From contig JADZGD010000028.1 of assembly GCA_020854055.1 (NCBI GenBank), positions 44,935 through 108,934 of the forward strand: a DNA stretch of 64,000 nt, read 5' to 3'. Positions 8,342 to 16,791 of this stretch are shown in pieces. The first letter of the stretch is position 1; each line of letters opens with the position of its first letter. Under the pieces are notes generated by a model. That model did no database searches, had not been told where the DNA came from, and was given only the letters and a program-made list of their open reading frames with translations. The DNA comes from Bryobacterales bacterium. Lineage in GTDB: Bacteria > Acidobacteriota > Terriglobia > Bryobacterales > Bryobacteraceae. The position numbers and the translations under genes were made by a program.

Positions 8342-10498
8342 TTGCCGAAGATTAACCTCTGCTTCATCTGGCACATGCATCAGCCCTTCTACAAGGACCT
8401 GATGAGCGGCGAGTACAGCCTTCCCTGGACGCGGATGCACGCGCTCAAGGACTACTACGGAATGGTGGAGGTGTTGAAGGATTTTCCGGCGGTGCATCAG
8501 ACGTTCAACCTGGTGCCGTCGATGATGGTGCAGATTGACGAGTACGCCGCCGGCACGGCGATTGACCCGTTTCTGGTCCGCGCGCTGGCGCCGGCGGAGA
8601 AGCTGAGCGAAGCCGACCAGCAGTTTATCCTTCAGTACTTCTTTCAGGCCAACGAAGCGCGGCTGATCAACCGTTACCCGCGCTACCGTGAATTGCACGA
8701 CGCCTGGCGGGCTTCGGATCACAACGCAGGCCGCATCCGCTGGCTGTTCGACACCCAGGCTTTTCGCGATCTGCAGGTGCTTTCGCAACTGGCGTGGTTT
8801 GACGAAGAGTTCCTGGACAACGACGCCGAGGTGCGCCGGCTGGTGGAAAAGGGGCGCAACTACACGGCTGACGACCAGGCGCTGATCGGCCGCAAGGAGC
8901 TGGAGATTACCGGCCTGGTCCTGCCCACCTACCGGAAGTTTGCCGCCAGCGGACAGATAGAGATCTCGACGACGCCCTTCTACCATCCCATCCTGCCGCT
9001 GTTGTGCGACTCCGACATCGCCCAGGTGGCGCACCCCTACGTGCCCCTGCCGCCGCGCTTCCGTTACCCGGGCGACGCCCGGAAACAACTGGCGCTGGCG
9101 CGTGAATATATGGCCGGGAAAAACGGCGCGGCGCCCAATGGCGTCTGGCCGTCCGAGGGTTCGGTATCGGATGAGGTAATGGCGATCGCCGCCGACCTGG
9201 GCTTCCGGTGGATCGCCACCGACAACGGCGTGCTGGCGCGGACCCTCCAACGCGACGCCACGCCGGCGGTCAGCTACCAGCCTTATCTGTGGCGCCAGAA
9301 TGGCAAACAGATCCACTGCCTGTTTCGCGATCACTTCCTCAGCGACCTGATCGGATTTGTTTACTCACGCATGGGCGCGGTGGAGGCGGCCGAGCACTTC
9401 CTGTCACAGATCCGCACCAACTGCGCGCCGATACTGGCGGGCGGGCGGAATGCGCTGGTGCCCATCATCCTGGACGGCGAAAACGCCTGGGAGTATTACG
9501 AACGCAACGGGCGGCCATTTCTCAAGGCGCTCTACGGGCGCATCAGCGAGGCGAAGGATCTGGAGGCGCTGACGGTTTCCGAGGCGCTCGGCCGGATGGA
9601 GCCGGGCGCTCTGGATCACATTTTTCCGGCCTCCTGGATTAATGCCAATTTTGATATCTGGATCGGCGCGGAGGAGGATAACAAGGCCTGGGAGTATCTG
9701 CTTCGCGCCCGTCAGATGTACGACCGTGTGTGCAATTCCGCCGCTAGCAAGGCGTCGCTGGCGCCCGGCGGGCTGGATCTGGCCGAGCAGGAATTGCTGA
9801 TCGCCGAGGGCAGCGACTGGTGCTGGTGGTATGGTCCGGAACACGAGTCCGCCAATCGCGCGGAATTCGACCAACTGTTCCGCCAGCACCTGGCCAACGT
9901 CTACCGCGCGCTCCACCTGACGCCACCCGACGAACTCTCCCGGCCGATTGCGGGAACCGTAGTTACCGAGTTCCATCAGCCGCCCACCGGGCCCATTTGC
10001 CCGACCATCGAGGGCGAGGTAACGTCCTACTTCGAATGGCTGGGGGCGGGGAGCTACCGGTTGGATCAACGCACCGGCGCCATGCACGGCCAGCGCTTTC
10101 TGACGCGGGAGATGTTTTACGGCACCGAGGGCACGAACCTCTTCCTGCGTGTGGACTTTGAATCGGATACCGCCCACCTGACGGACACCGAACTGCGAGT
10201 GAGCGTGGAGGCGATGGGCGAGAAGACGCTGCAAAGTTCGATTGTGGCGCGGCTGGACCACGGCGCGCTGGTCACTTCCGCCGGGATGGCGGTGCGCGAC
10301 GGCTGCGCACACCCGGTGGAGGCGGCCTTCGCGAGGGTGCTGGAGATGCGGATCTCGCTGGCGGCGGCGGGGGTGGCGGCAGGCCATTCGCTGCGGTTCC
10401 AGCTTTCGCTGTGGAAAGATGGCCTGCCGATGGATGCATTGCCCCAGCAGGGGTGGATCGAGTTTTCGACCGCCGAAGTGGTGGAGTGGCCGCTCTAA
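8342..10498 (+). CDS. Glycoside hydrolase family 57 protein
   Basis: A 718-residue GH57 enzyme acting on alpha-glucans (amylase, amylopullulanase or 4-alpha-glucanotransferase type; exact activity not assignable). Seen: the N-terminal HMHQP motif (11-15) after a first beta strand, GVWPSEGSVSDE with the likely nucleophile Glu272, FRDHFLSDLIGF, and LDGENAWEYY near 377-386. The C-terminal ~200 residues form an additional beta-rich region. The frame opens with TTG at 8342, giving MPKINLCFIWHMHQP, which places the HQP motif where the family has it; no better ATG exists. There is no signal peptide, so it is cytoplasmic, fitting glycogen metabolism with the phosphorylase at the left edge. Its stop lies 3 nt from the stop of the convergent SYLF gene. 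Confidence 0.9.
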   Translation: MPKINLCFIWHMHQPFYKDLMSGEYSLPWTRMHALKDYYGMVEVLKDFPAVHQTFNLVPSMMVQIDEYAAGTAIDPFLVRALAPAEKLSEADQQFILQYFFQANEARLINRYPRYRELHDAWRASDHNAGRIRWLFDTQAFRDLQVLSQLAWFDEEFLDNDAEVRRLVEKGRNYTADDQALIGRKELEITGLVLPTYRKFAASGQIEISTTPFYHPILPLLCDSDIAQVAHPYVPLPPRFRYPGDARKQLALAREYMAGKNGAAPNGVWPSEGSVSDEVMAIAADLGFRWIATDNGVLARTLQRDATPAVSYQPYLWRQNGKQIHCLFRDHFLSDLIGFVYSRMGAVEAAEHFLSQIRTNCAPILAGGRNALVPIILDGENAWEYYERNGRPFLKALYGRISEAKDLEALTVSEALGRMEPGALDHIFPASWINANFDIWIGAEEDNKAWEYLLRARQMYDRVCNSAASKASLAPGGLDLAEQELLIAEGSDWCWWYGPEHESANRAEFDQLFRQHLANVYRALHLTPPDELSRPIAGTVVTEFHQPPTGPICPTIEGEVTSYFEWLGAGSYRLDQRTGAMHGQRFLTREMFYGTEGTNLFLRVDFESDTAHLTDTELRVSVEAMGEKTLQSSIVARLDHGALVTSAGMAVRDGCAHPVEAAFARVLEMRISLAAAGVAAGHSLRFQLSLWKDGLPMDALPQQGWIEFSTAEVVEWPL

Positions 10499-10501
10499 AG
10501 C

Positions 10502-11173
10502 CTACTTGCGGCCGGAGTACTTATTGAGCAGCGACACGAAGTGCCGGGCCGACTGCGGGATGGGCATATCGCTGGTGAGAATGGTCTTGTTCTCCAGGGA
10601 CCTGCCGTAAATTGCCTTGTTGGTGGATTCATCGGGCCGCAGGGTAGCGCCCGCGAGCGAGATGCCGGCGAACAGGCCGCGGCTACGGGACCAGGTAAGG
10701 ATTTCGGCGGTGAGCATGGCGTCGGTTTCAGCCGCCGCCGACCGGCCCACCGGACCGGCCGCGACCGAGGCATCGCCGCCCAGCGTGAACTTGCTGGTGA
10801 GTAGACGGTCCATGCCACGCTTGTTCATTACGAGCATGATGACATCGGTTTCCGATCCGCCGATCTGAAAGCCAAAACTTCCGCCTTCCACGCGCACCGA
10901 CGCCGGAGCGGACCATCCACGGCCCGTCGACCGGCGGCAGGAGACAAAACCCCGGCCATACTTGCCGCCAATGATAAAAGCTGCCTTCTTAACGCCGGGG
11001 ACCACCACGACGCACTGGGCTCTGCCGAGCAGATCCTGCGGAATCGCTTTGTCGGGTGTAGCCATCACCTCGGAAAATACGGTTGCCGCAGCGTTGAGAC
11101 GCTTGACGTCGTCGGCCTGGGCGTACAGCAGAACGGCTGCGAGCGGAACGAGAGCAAGGCTGCGAACGTTCAT
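10502..11173 (-). CDS. SYLF (Ysc84) domain lipid-binding protein, exported
   Basis: A 223-residue protein with a signal peptide (residues 1-20, ending in YAQA) followed by a SYLF/Ysc84 domain, known in other members to bind phosphoinositides or other lipids. Visible family features are CVVVVPGVKKAAFIIGGKYGRG, shown here by VPGVKKAAF, GGSFGFQIGGSETDVIML in short form GFQIGG, and the Gly/Ala-rich GGDASVAAGPVGR. ATG at 11171-11173 is preceded on the minus strand by AGGAG at a normal distance. Such proteins are common and secreted in acidobacteria; their role there is not established. It converges with the GH57 gene. Confidence 0.85.
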   Translation of the reverse strand: MNVRSLALVPLAAVLLYAQADDVKRLNAAATVFSEVMATPDKAIPQDLLGRAQCVVVVPGVKKAAFIIGGKYGRGFVSCRRSTGRGWSAPASVRVEGGSFGFQIGGSETDVIMLVMNKRGMDRLLTSKFTLGGDASVAAGPVGRSAAAETDAMLTAEILTWSRSRGLFAGISLAGATLRPDESTNKAIYGRSLENKTILTSDMPIPQSARHFVSLLNKYSGRK

Positions 11174-11240
11174 CTTTTTTTCTCCTATTTGATACGGGTG
11201 GAACAGCTTCCACGTCTCCGTTGTAACATACCCGCCCGGG

Positions 11241-11495
11241 TCACACCTCTCCGAGGTTCGCGAGCGCCCGCCGGCTGGCCCATTCGGCGCCCACCTCGGT
11301 AACCACGATGCGGTCCCGCGGATCGAGGAAGCCGCGGAGAATCTCCTTGATCTCGGCGGCCGTGTAGGTGCTTCTCAACGCCCACTGGTTTCCCAGGATC
11401 TGACGGGCGCCCAGGCTTACCAGGCGGGTTTTGAGCGAGGCGTAGTCTTCAGCTAGCAGAAGGTCCATGGTCACCAGGTAGATGCGGAGCGACAC
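11241..11495 (-). CDS. Small Cas2-like ferredoxin-fold protein, no CRISPR context
   Basis: An 84-residue protein. The opening IYLVTMDL, the LKTRLVSLGARQIL helix, the NQWALRS strand and DRIVVTEV resemble the short Cas2/VapD/SinR-like group, in which a first beta strand ending in an aspartate is followed by two more beta-alpha units. In true Cas2 the strand-1 aspartate binds metal; Asp11 here would be the equivalent. There is no cas1, other cas gene or repeat array in the window, so a role in spacer acquisition is unlikely; RNase/DNase or toxin-type roles reported for relatives are only possibilities. It lies between the SYLF gene and the hydroxyacid dehydrogenase on the same strand with gaps of 67 and 37 nt. 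Similarity is judged by eye. Confidence 0.6.
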   Translation of the reverse strand: MSLRIYLVTMDLLLAEDYASLKTRLVSLGARQILGNQWALRSTYTAAEIKEILRGFLDPRDRIVVTEVGAEWASRRALANLGEV

Positions 11496-11532
11496 GACTT
11501 CACATTACCAGAACACGAAGAAAAAGAGAAGA

Positions 11533-12546
11533 TCAGTAGCCTTTGCGCTTATCGACGACGTTAATTAGCGGCAGGCCGTTGGTGAAACGGCGGATGTTCT
11601 CCACGATGGTTGCGTTCATGCGCTCCCGGCTATGGTCTGAGCGGCTGCCTACATGCGGCGTGACGACCACGTTGGGGAACTGGCGGAGGGCGTGGTTGGC
11701 AGGCAAGGGTTCGGGGTCGGTCACGTCGAGGCCGGCGCCGGCGAGGTGCTTACTGTCGATGACCCTGGCCAGGGCATCGTTGTCGAACAACTTCCCCCGG
11801 CTGGAGGCAATGAAGTAGGAGTTCTGCTTCATCAGGTCGAATTGGCGGGCGCCGATCATCTTGTCGCTGGCCGGAGTGTGCGGGGCGGAGACGAAGACCA
11901 CGTCGGCCAAAGGCAGCACCTGGTCGAGTTGATCCGGTTTTACAACCTTGCGGAGGAACGGCATGTAAGGCTTCTCCTCGGGATCGACGCCGATTACGGT
12001 CATGCCGAAGGCGGCAGCGCGGACGGCGATTTCGGTGCCAATGCCGCCAACGCCGATGACAACTGCCGTTTTACCGTTCAGTTCGATGCCGTGGTACTCG
12101 GTTCCGCCCATGTGCGAGATATGCTTGCCGGCCAGGATGGGACCGAGATCGCGGGTCAGGTATAAAAGCATGGCGAAGGCGTGGTCGGCGATTTCCGGAC
12201 CCTGGACGATTTTGTTGTTCGTGAGGACGATGTTACTGTCGCGCAGGTCATTCCCGCCGCTCAGATGCAGCGAGTTTTCCACCCCGGCGCTGGTAATCTG
12301 AACCCATTTCAATTTCCTGGCGGCGCGCACCTCCGCGGGGCGGATCTGGCCGATCAAGCCGTCGGCATCGACGATCTCCCGCATCATGTCGGCTTCGCTG
12401 CGGACCGGGACGATGTCGGCGAGCGGAGACGCGCGGCGCATCTGCTCGATGGTGGCGATGTCTCCGGTGCGGAGCACAATCTTTTTCCGGGTCTGGGCGG
12501 TCAGCACGGCCGAGGCCAGCAGCATGGCGAGTAGAAGGTGTCGCAT
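11533..12546 (-). CDS. Exported D-isomer-specific 2-hydroxyacid dehydrogenase
   Basis: A 337-residue NAD(P)-dependent dehydrogenase of the D-2-hydroxyacid family. The start ATG at 12544-12546 was chosen because it begins a clear signal peptide (MRHLLLAMLLASAVLTAQ); a longer frame to 12612 would add an unlikely hydrophilic leader. Rossmann motif GVGGIG at 165-170; catalytic residues Arg250 (ASSRG), Glu279 (DPEPLP) and His298 (TPHVG) are all present, so the enzyme looks intact. The substrate is unknown. The oddity is export of an enzyme needing a soluble nicotinamide cofactor; either it carries tightly bound cofactor or the N-terminus acts as an anchor. Confidence 0.85.
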   Translation of the reverse strand: MRHLLLAMLLASAVLTAQTRKKIVLRTGDIATIEQMRRASPLADIVPVRSEADMMREIVDADGLIGQIRPAEVRAARKLKWVQITSAGVENSLHLSGGNDLRDSNIVLTNNKIVQGPEIADHAFAMLLYLTRDLGPILAGKHISHMGGTEYHGIELNGKTAVVIGVGGIGTEIAVRAAAFGMTVIGVDPEEKPYMPFLRKVVKPDQLDQVLPLADVVFVSAPHTPASDKMIGARQFDLMKQNSYFIASSRGKLFDNDALARVIDSKHLAGAGLDVTDPEPLPANHALRQFPNVVVTPHVGSRSDHSRERMNATIVENIRRFTNGLPLINVVDKRKGY

Positions 12547-12604
12547 GGATGTATTGAGAGATTCTATCGCATGGCCGGGTTCGGCCAGGGGCGGCGATGT
12601 GGCG

Positions 12605-13006
12605 TTATTCAAGAGCCTTGGCGGCGAGCGCGGTAATTCCCGACAGCTTCCCGATGAAGTGAGCGGGCAGCGAATGGCGCTGCCGGAGGTACTCCGGATC
12701 GTTGTAGCTCACCCAAACGGCGCCGGCCTCATCGCGCCAGACCAGAGCCTTCGAGGGCAGGTCGATGGCAAGCGTGGGCGAGGCAATCATTAGTGGCGTT
12801 CCGGCTCTTGGATTGCCAAACAGCAACAGATGGGTGGGGCGCATCGCGAGGCCGCTACCTTCCGCCTCCCGGCTGTGGTCGATGTGCGCGAACAGCTTCA
12901 GTCCATGGGATCGAAAGGCGTTCTTCAGCCGGATGAGAGTCTCATCGACGCTAAAGGGACTGCGGAGATGAGTAATTCCGGCGGCGGCCGCAGGTTCGAG
13001 TGACAT
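12605..13006 (-). CDS. DUF302 domain protein
   Basis: A 133-residue protein covering a single DUF302 domain, a small alpha/beta fold of unknown biochemical role. Typical elements seen are SPFSVDETLIRLKNAF, LKLFAHIDHSREAE, PTHLLLFGNPRAGTPLM and LPSKALVWRDEAGAVWVSY. No signal peptide or membrane segment is evident. ATG at 13004-13006 follows GGAGGT on the minus strand with normal spacing. It is separated from the dehydrogenase by 58 nt and may be cotranscribed. Confidence 0.85.
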   Translation of the reverse strand: MSLEPAAAAGITHLRSPFSVDETLIRLKNAFRSHGLKLFAHIDHSREAEGSGLAMRPTHLLLFGNPRAGTPLMIASPTLAIDLPSKALVWRDEAGAVWVSYNDPEYLRQRHSLPAHFIGKLSGITALAAKALE

Positions 13007-13036
13007 CCCGGGATACCTCCGCTCTCATTATGTCCA

Positions 13037-13954
13037 TTACCGGATGAGCATCGGCGGCCGCTCGGAGCCGGAGTAGCGGATGTAGACTCCTTTGCGGCCG
13101 TTGGGCAGGATGGTGTCCTCCCCGGTGCGGGCCTGGCAGAGTTGATCGCTAGTCAACTCGCGGCAGCCGGTCAGATCGGCTCCACGCAGGTCCGCGCCTT
13201 GCAGGTTGGCTCCGCCGAAGCGGGAACCGGCCAGGTTGGCGCGGTTGAAGTCGGCAGTGCGCAGGTTGGCGTCGCGAAAATCGCAATCCATGGCGGTGGC
13301 GCGATAGAAGCGGCAGTAACTAAGGGTTGCCTTGGTGAAGCGGCAGCAGGAGACGTCGGCGCGGGAGAAGTCGCAATTCTCGCAGCGGGCGGCAGTGAAG
13401 TTCGCCTCCGAGATCAGCGCACCGGCGAACGAGCAGAGGTTGAGGCGCGCGTGCGGGAACAGCGCCTGTTCGAGGTTGGCTCCGTTGAACCTGCAATCGG
13501 TCATGCCGCACTGGTGGAAGGCGGCCTGCTGGGCGACGGCGCCGGTGAAATCGCAATCGACGGCGTTGGAGTCGTGAAGGCGCGCTTCGCTGAGCGCGGT
13601 ACGCAGGAAGGCGGTGTCTTTGAGGATGGTTTCGCTGAGATTGGCTCCAGTCATCCAGGCGTATTCGAACTTGGCTCCGCTCAGGTCGGATTGGCTGAGG
13701 TCGGCGCCGGCGAGTAGCGCCTGGCGGAAATCGGCCGCCTCGAGCACGCTGGAGCTGAGGTCCGCCGAGGTAAGGTCCGCATCGAGCCACCGTGTTGCCC
13801 GCAACACGGCCTTTGGCAGGTAAAGGCAGTGAGCCTTCAAATCGCACAGAGATGCTCCGGAAAGGTCGGCCTGCCTTCCCGCAGGTTCTCCATTGAGCCA
13901 GGCGCGATGTAATTCCAGCACGGACCCTAGTTTGATGCCGTTCGCCGCTGCCAT
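13037..13954 (-). CDS. Pentapeptide-repeat protein with cysteine ladder
   Basis: A 305-residue protein consisting mostly of A(D/N)LXX-type pentapeptide repeats (residues ~27-265), which fold into a right-handed quadrilateral beta helix. The start ATG at 13952-13954 is favoured because GAGGAGG lies upstream on the minus strand; the longer frame to 14044 has no comparable site. In the middle section cysteines occur at 134, 154, 174, 194, 204, 214 and 224, always as XCXF, so they should stack on the helix surface. Some pentapeptide proteins protect DNA gyrase, but nothing here supports that specifically. No signal peptide. The short C-terminal extension ends in ERPPMLIR. Confidence 0.88.
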   Translation of the reverse strand: MAAANGIKLGSVLELHRAWLNGEPAGRQADLSGASLCDLKAHCLYLPKAVLRATRWLDADLTSADLSSSVLEAADFRQALLAGADLSQSDLSGAKFEYAWMTGANLSETILKDTAFLRTALSEARLHDSNAVDCDFTGAVAQQAAFHQCGMTDCRFNGANLEQALFPHARLNLCSFAGALISEANFTAARCENCDFSRADVSCCRFTKATLSYCRFYRATAMDCDFRDANLRTADFNRANLAGSRFGGANLQGADLRGADLTGCRELTSDQLCQARTGEDTILPNGRKGVYIRYSGSERPPMLIR

Positions 13955-14088
13955 CGTTTCTGTTGGTAACCTCCTCACCAGCGCGTCACGCGAGCCGGGC
14001 GTGGCGGCATATTCCCCGGGGTGAGCCCCATCGCCTCCCCGCACGTCTTATCGGACTGGCAGAAGGAAAATTGACGAAAATTTCGTGT

Positions 14089-15444
14089 TCAGCGGACGAG
14101 CGCGCGGCGAATCGCCTGGCGCATCGCTTTTTCGCAGGCCGGAAACTGGATCCAACTGTAGTGATCGTCGTAGCCTTCGGCGGCATCCCGGGCGGTGGGA
14201 ATATAGCCGGGGGCGCACTCGCCGAAGCCGAGCGTCATCACCAGGGAGCCTGGACGTTCCTGCTGGGCCCAGAGTTGGTACTGGACAAAGCTTTCGGCCG
14301 GCAGCAGTAGAAGCTGGGCAGGGCCGAAGTCGATGGCGGGCACGGCGATCGCGTGGCCGGAATCAAGCCGCCGGCGCCAACTGAGGCCGAGGGCGGCCTC
14401 GAAGCGGTCCAGGCGGGAACGGCTGGGGTCGGCCAGCGTGCGGCGGTAGTCGTCCAGTTCAAAGCCGGGTTCGTGCCGTGGGGCGAGCTTCATGGGGGTG
14501 GCGCGAAAGCCGATGCGATCCAACCGGTAGCGCCTGGTGGCTTCCCAGGCGGCCACCATGCCGGCGTGCATTCGGGAGGCGAGGATAGGCCGGTTCTGGT
14601 GGCTTCCGTCGTTGTATTTGCCGGCGATGGTGTCTCCGGCGCAACCGGTGAAGTAGATTTGGGCTACCTGTGGGGTTTCTTTCTGCCGCCGGGCGCGGGC
14701 CAGACCAGGGAAGTCACAGGATACATCCCCCTCGCCGTAGTACGCCATGGGGTGGGTGGAGTAACAACTCAGGGCAGCGAGCGGTTCATCGCCATTCCAG
14801 AAGCTGATGGTCTTCAGCGACGGATCGATGAGGCCTTCGGGCAGGGCACGGAGGCGGGGGTCGCGGGTGGCGCTGGTGCGGCCCCAGGAGACCTTTCCAT
14901 CGGGCTGCACATAACGGCGGTTGGAGGCCACCCGTTCCACCTTGCCCTCTCCGGCTCCGACGTGGGTGACGGGCCGGGGCTTCGCGAGGCTCTCCCGCAG
15001 CGCGGCGGTTACGCGGTCCAGGGCCTGCTGATCGTAGGCGGGGTTGCACATGGGCTGAGCGACACCATTGGCTTCGAGCAGGCGCTGGGCCACCCAATCG
15101 GAATAGGGCGCATCGTGTTGGTGAACGCAGCTTACAATGACGCGATCGCGGGTGGTTCCGGCGGCCTGGGCCAGCGTGGCGCACCAGTGCTCATAAGAAT
15201 CGTTGCGAATCTCGCACCAGTCGATGGCTGCCAGCACGATGGGCGCGCCGGCGCCGGAGAGTACCACGCCGTGTGCCTGGAGAGGGTCGGCGATGGAGCG
15301 GGCAATGACCGCGTTGAACAGAGGCGCGCCGAGGGGCGGGGTGACATCGGCGTGAAAGCTGGCGATGGAGAACGAGCGCGAGGGAACGATGGCAGCGGCG
15401 GCCGCGCCCATCGCCTGGCGGCGCGAAATGGTGTGCGAAGACAT
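14089..15444 (-). CDS. Exported neutral-ceramidase-like protein
   Basis: A 451-residue protein starting at ATG 15442-15444 with a twin-arginine-type leader (SRRQAMGAAAAAI). The body resembles the N-terminal domain of the neutral/alkaline non-lysosomal ceramidase superfamily: DVTPPLGAPL at the mature N-terminus, IVSCVHQHDAPYSD with the metal-binding type His-x-His, CYSTHPMAYYGEGDVSCDFPG, and YFTGCAGDTIAGKYNDG. In the family these elements hold zinc and the catalytic serine. True ceramidases are longer (~650-750 residues), so the substrate here may not be ceramide. ispG lies 28 nt upstream on the same strand. Confidence 0.75.
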   Translation of the reverse strand: MSSHTISRRQAMGAAAAAIVPSRSFSIASFHADVTPPLGAPLFNAVIARSIADPLQAHGVVLSGAGAPIVLAAIDWCEIRNDSYEHWCATLAQAAGTTRDRVIVSCVHQHDAPYSDWVAQRLLEANGVAQPMCNPAYDQQALDRVTAALRESLAKPRPVTHVGAGEGKVERVASNRRYVQPDGKVSWGRTSATRDPRLRALPEGLIDPSLKTISFWNGDEPLAALSCYSTHPMAYYGEGDVSCDFPGLARARRQKETPQVAQIYFTGCAGDTIAGKYNDGSHQNRPILASRMHAGMVAAWEATRRYRLDRIGFRATPMKLAPRHEPGFELDDYRRTLADPSRSRLDRFEAALGLSWRRRLDSGHAIAVPAIDFGPAQLLLLPAESFVQYQLWAQQERPGSLVMTLGFGECAPGYIPTARDAAEGYDDHYSWIQFPACEKAMRQAIRRALVR

Positions 15445-15472
15445 TCTTCGCAAATTCTATCCGGTTCGGCCC

Positions 15473-16708
15473 TTACTTGGCGGCTGCGGCCGTGGCGGCG
15501 TAGTGGCGTTCCACGTATCCGTTCAGGATGCCGATGAACTCCGCCACGATGTGATCACCGCGCAGGGTGGTGGCCAGTTTTCCATCGACATAGACGGGCG
15601 CCACAGGCTCCTCAAACGTGCCCGGCAGCGAGATGCCGATGTCGGAGTGTTTCGATTCGCCGGGCCCGTTGACGATGCAACCCATGACGGCCACCTTCAT
15701 CGTTTCGACACCGGCGTAGCGCTCGCGCCACTCGGGCATGCGCTCGCGCAGGTAGGTTTGGATCTGGTCGGCCATCTCCTGGAAAAACGTGCTGGTGGTG
15801 CGGCCGCAGCCGGGGCAGGCGGTGACCTGCGGCGTGAAGCTGCGCAGTTCGAGCGATTGCAGGATCTGCTGGCAGACGCGCACCTCTTCCGAGCGGTCGC
15901 CGTTGGGCATGGGCGTGAGCGAGGCGCGGATGGTGTCGCCGATGCCTTCCTGGAGCAGGATGGAGATGCCGGCGGTGGAAGCGACAATGCCCTTGGCGCC
16001 CATTCCGGCCTCGGTCAGGCCGAGGTGCAGGGGGTAGTCGCAGCGGGCGGCCAGCGCGCGGTTTACGGTGATCAGGTCCTGAACGCCGCTCACCTTGGCG
16101 CTAAGGATGATTTTGTCGTGCCCGAGGCCGTAGCGCTCGGCCGCCTCGGCGGCCAGGATACCGCTCTCGACGATGGCATTCATCATCACCGCTCGGGCGT
16201 CCAGGGGTTCGGCCAGCCTGGCGTTTTCGTCCATCATCCGCGTGAGCAGAGCCGAATCGAGCGAGCCCCAGTTGACGCCGATGCGCACGGGCTTGCCGTA
16301 CTCGATGGCGGCTTCGATCATGATGCGAAAATTCTCGTCATGCTTGCGGCCGATGTTTACGTTGCCGGGGTTAATACGGTACTTGGCGAGCGCCCGGGCG
16401 CAGGCGGGGTACTTACGCAACAAAAGGTGGCCGTTGTAATGGAAGTCCCCGATGATGGGCACATCCACGCCATGGAGTTTGAGTGTATCGACGATTTTTG
16501 GAACAGCGGCAGCAGCCTGTTCCGAGTTTACCGTTATCCGGACCAGTTCAGAACCGGCATTGGCCAGCGCCATGACCTGGCTGGCCGTGGCGGTGACGTC
16601 GGCCGTATCGGTGTTGGTCATCGACTGGACGACCACCGGATTCGCGCCGCCAACCCTTACTGTGCCGACATTCACCACCACCGAGTTGCGGCGCGGCTGT
16701 GCAGCCAT
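15473..16708 (-). CDS. ispG: 4-hydroxy-3-methylbut-2-en-1-yl diphosphate synthase IspG (GcpE)
   Basis: Penultimate step of the MEP isoprenoid pathway: converts MEcPP to HMBPP with a 4Fe-4S cluster. The 411-residue protein has the two-domain bacterial form: [14 protein letters not shown] in the N-terminal TIM barrel, ADFHY-type motif here GDFHYN, and the cluster ligands Cys298 and Cys301 (CPGCGR) and Cys344 ([10 protein letters not shown]) with Glu351 nearby. ATG at 16706-16708 has CTGGAGGA upstream and a TATAAT -10 about 20 nt farther, so it probably has its own promoter. The ceramidase-like gene follows. Confidence 0.95.
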   Translation of the reverse strand: MAAQPRRNSVVVNVGTVRVGGANPVVVQSMTNTDTADVTATASQVMALANAGSELVRITVNSEQAAAAVPKIVDTLKLHGVDVPIIGDFHYNGHLLLRKYPACARALAKYRINPGNVNIGRKHDENFRIMIEAAIEYGKPVRIGVNWGSLDSALLTRMMDENARLAEPLDARAVMMNAIVESGILAAEAAERYGLGHDKIILSAKVSGVQDLITVNRALAARCDYPLHLGLTEAGMGAKGIVASTAGISILLQEGIGDTIRASLTPMPNGDRSEEVRVCQQILQSLELRSFTPQVTACPGCGRTTSTFFQEMADQIQTYLRERMPEWRERYAGVETMKVAVMGCIVNGPGESKHSDIGISLPGTFEEPVAPVYVDGKLATTLRGDHIVAEFIGILNGYVERHYAATAAAAK

Positions 16709-16740
16709 TCATTCCTCCAGAAAGCTTAATTATATCAAGG
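16709..16740 (-). promoter_or_regulatory. ispG promoter -10 and ribosome binding site
   Basis: On the minus strand, TATAAT occupies 16734-16729 and GGAGG occupies 16718-16714, 5 nt before the ATG triplet spacing region of ispG. A convincing -35 was not found at 17 nt. The region lies between ispG and the stop of the upstream HD gene (16792). Confidence 0.5.
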
Positions 16741-16791
16741 GGGTTGGACCCGTTTGGCGGAATACTGTATCTTTTCATATAGATTGACACG

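Noticed and set aside
8342..10498. Alternative ATG start for the GH57 protein downstream of the TTG
   Set aside because: The next in-frame Met would remove the HMHQP motif or the strand before it.
11241..11495. CRISPR-Cas locus suggested by the Cas2-like protein
   Set aside because: No repeats, cas1 or leader sequence were found on either side.
14353..15537. Plus-strand open frame opposite the ceramidase-like gene
   Set aside because: Low-complexity Gly/Ala/Val composition, no start signal, and the minus-strand gene has clear family motifs.
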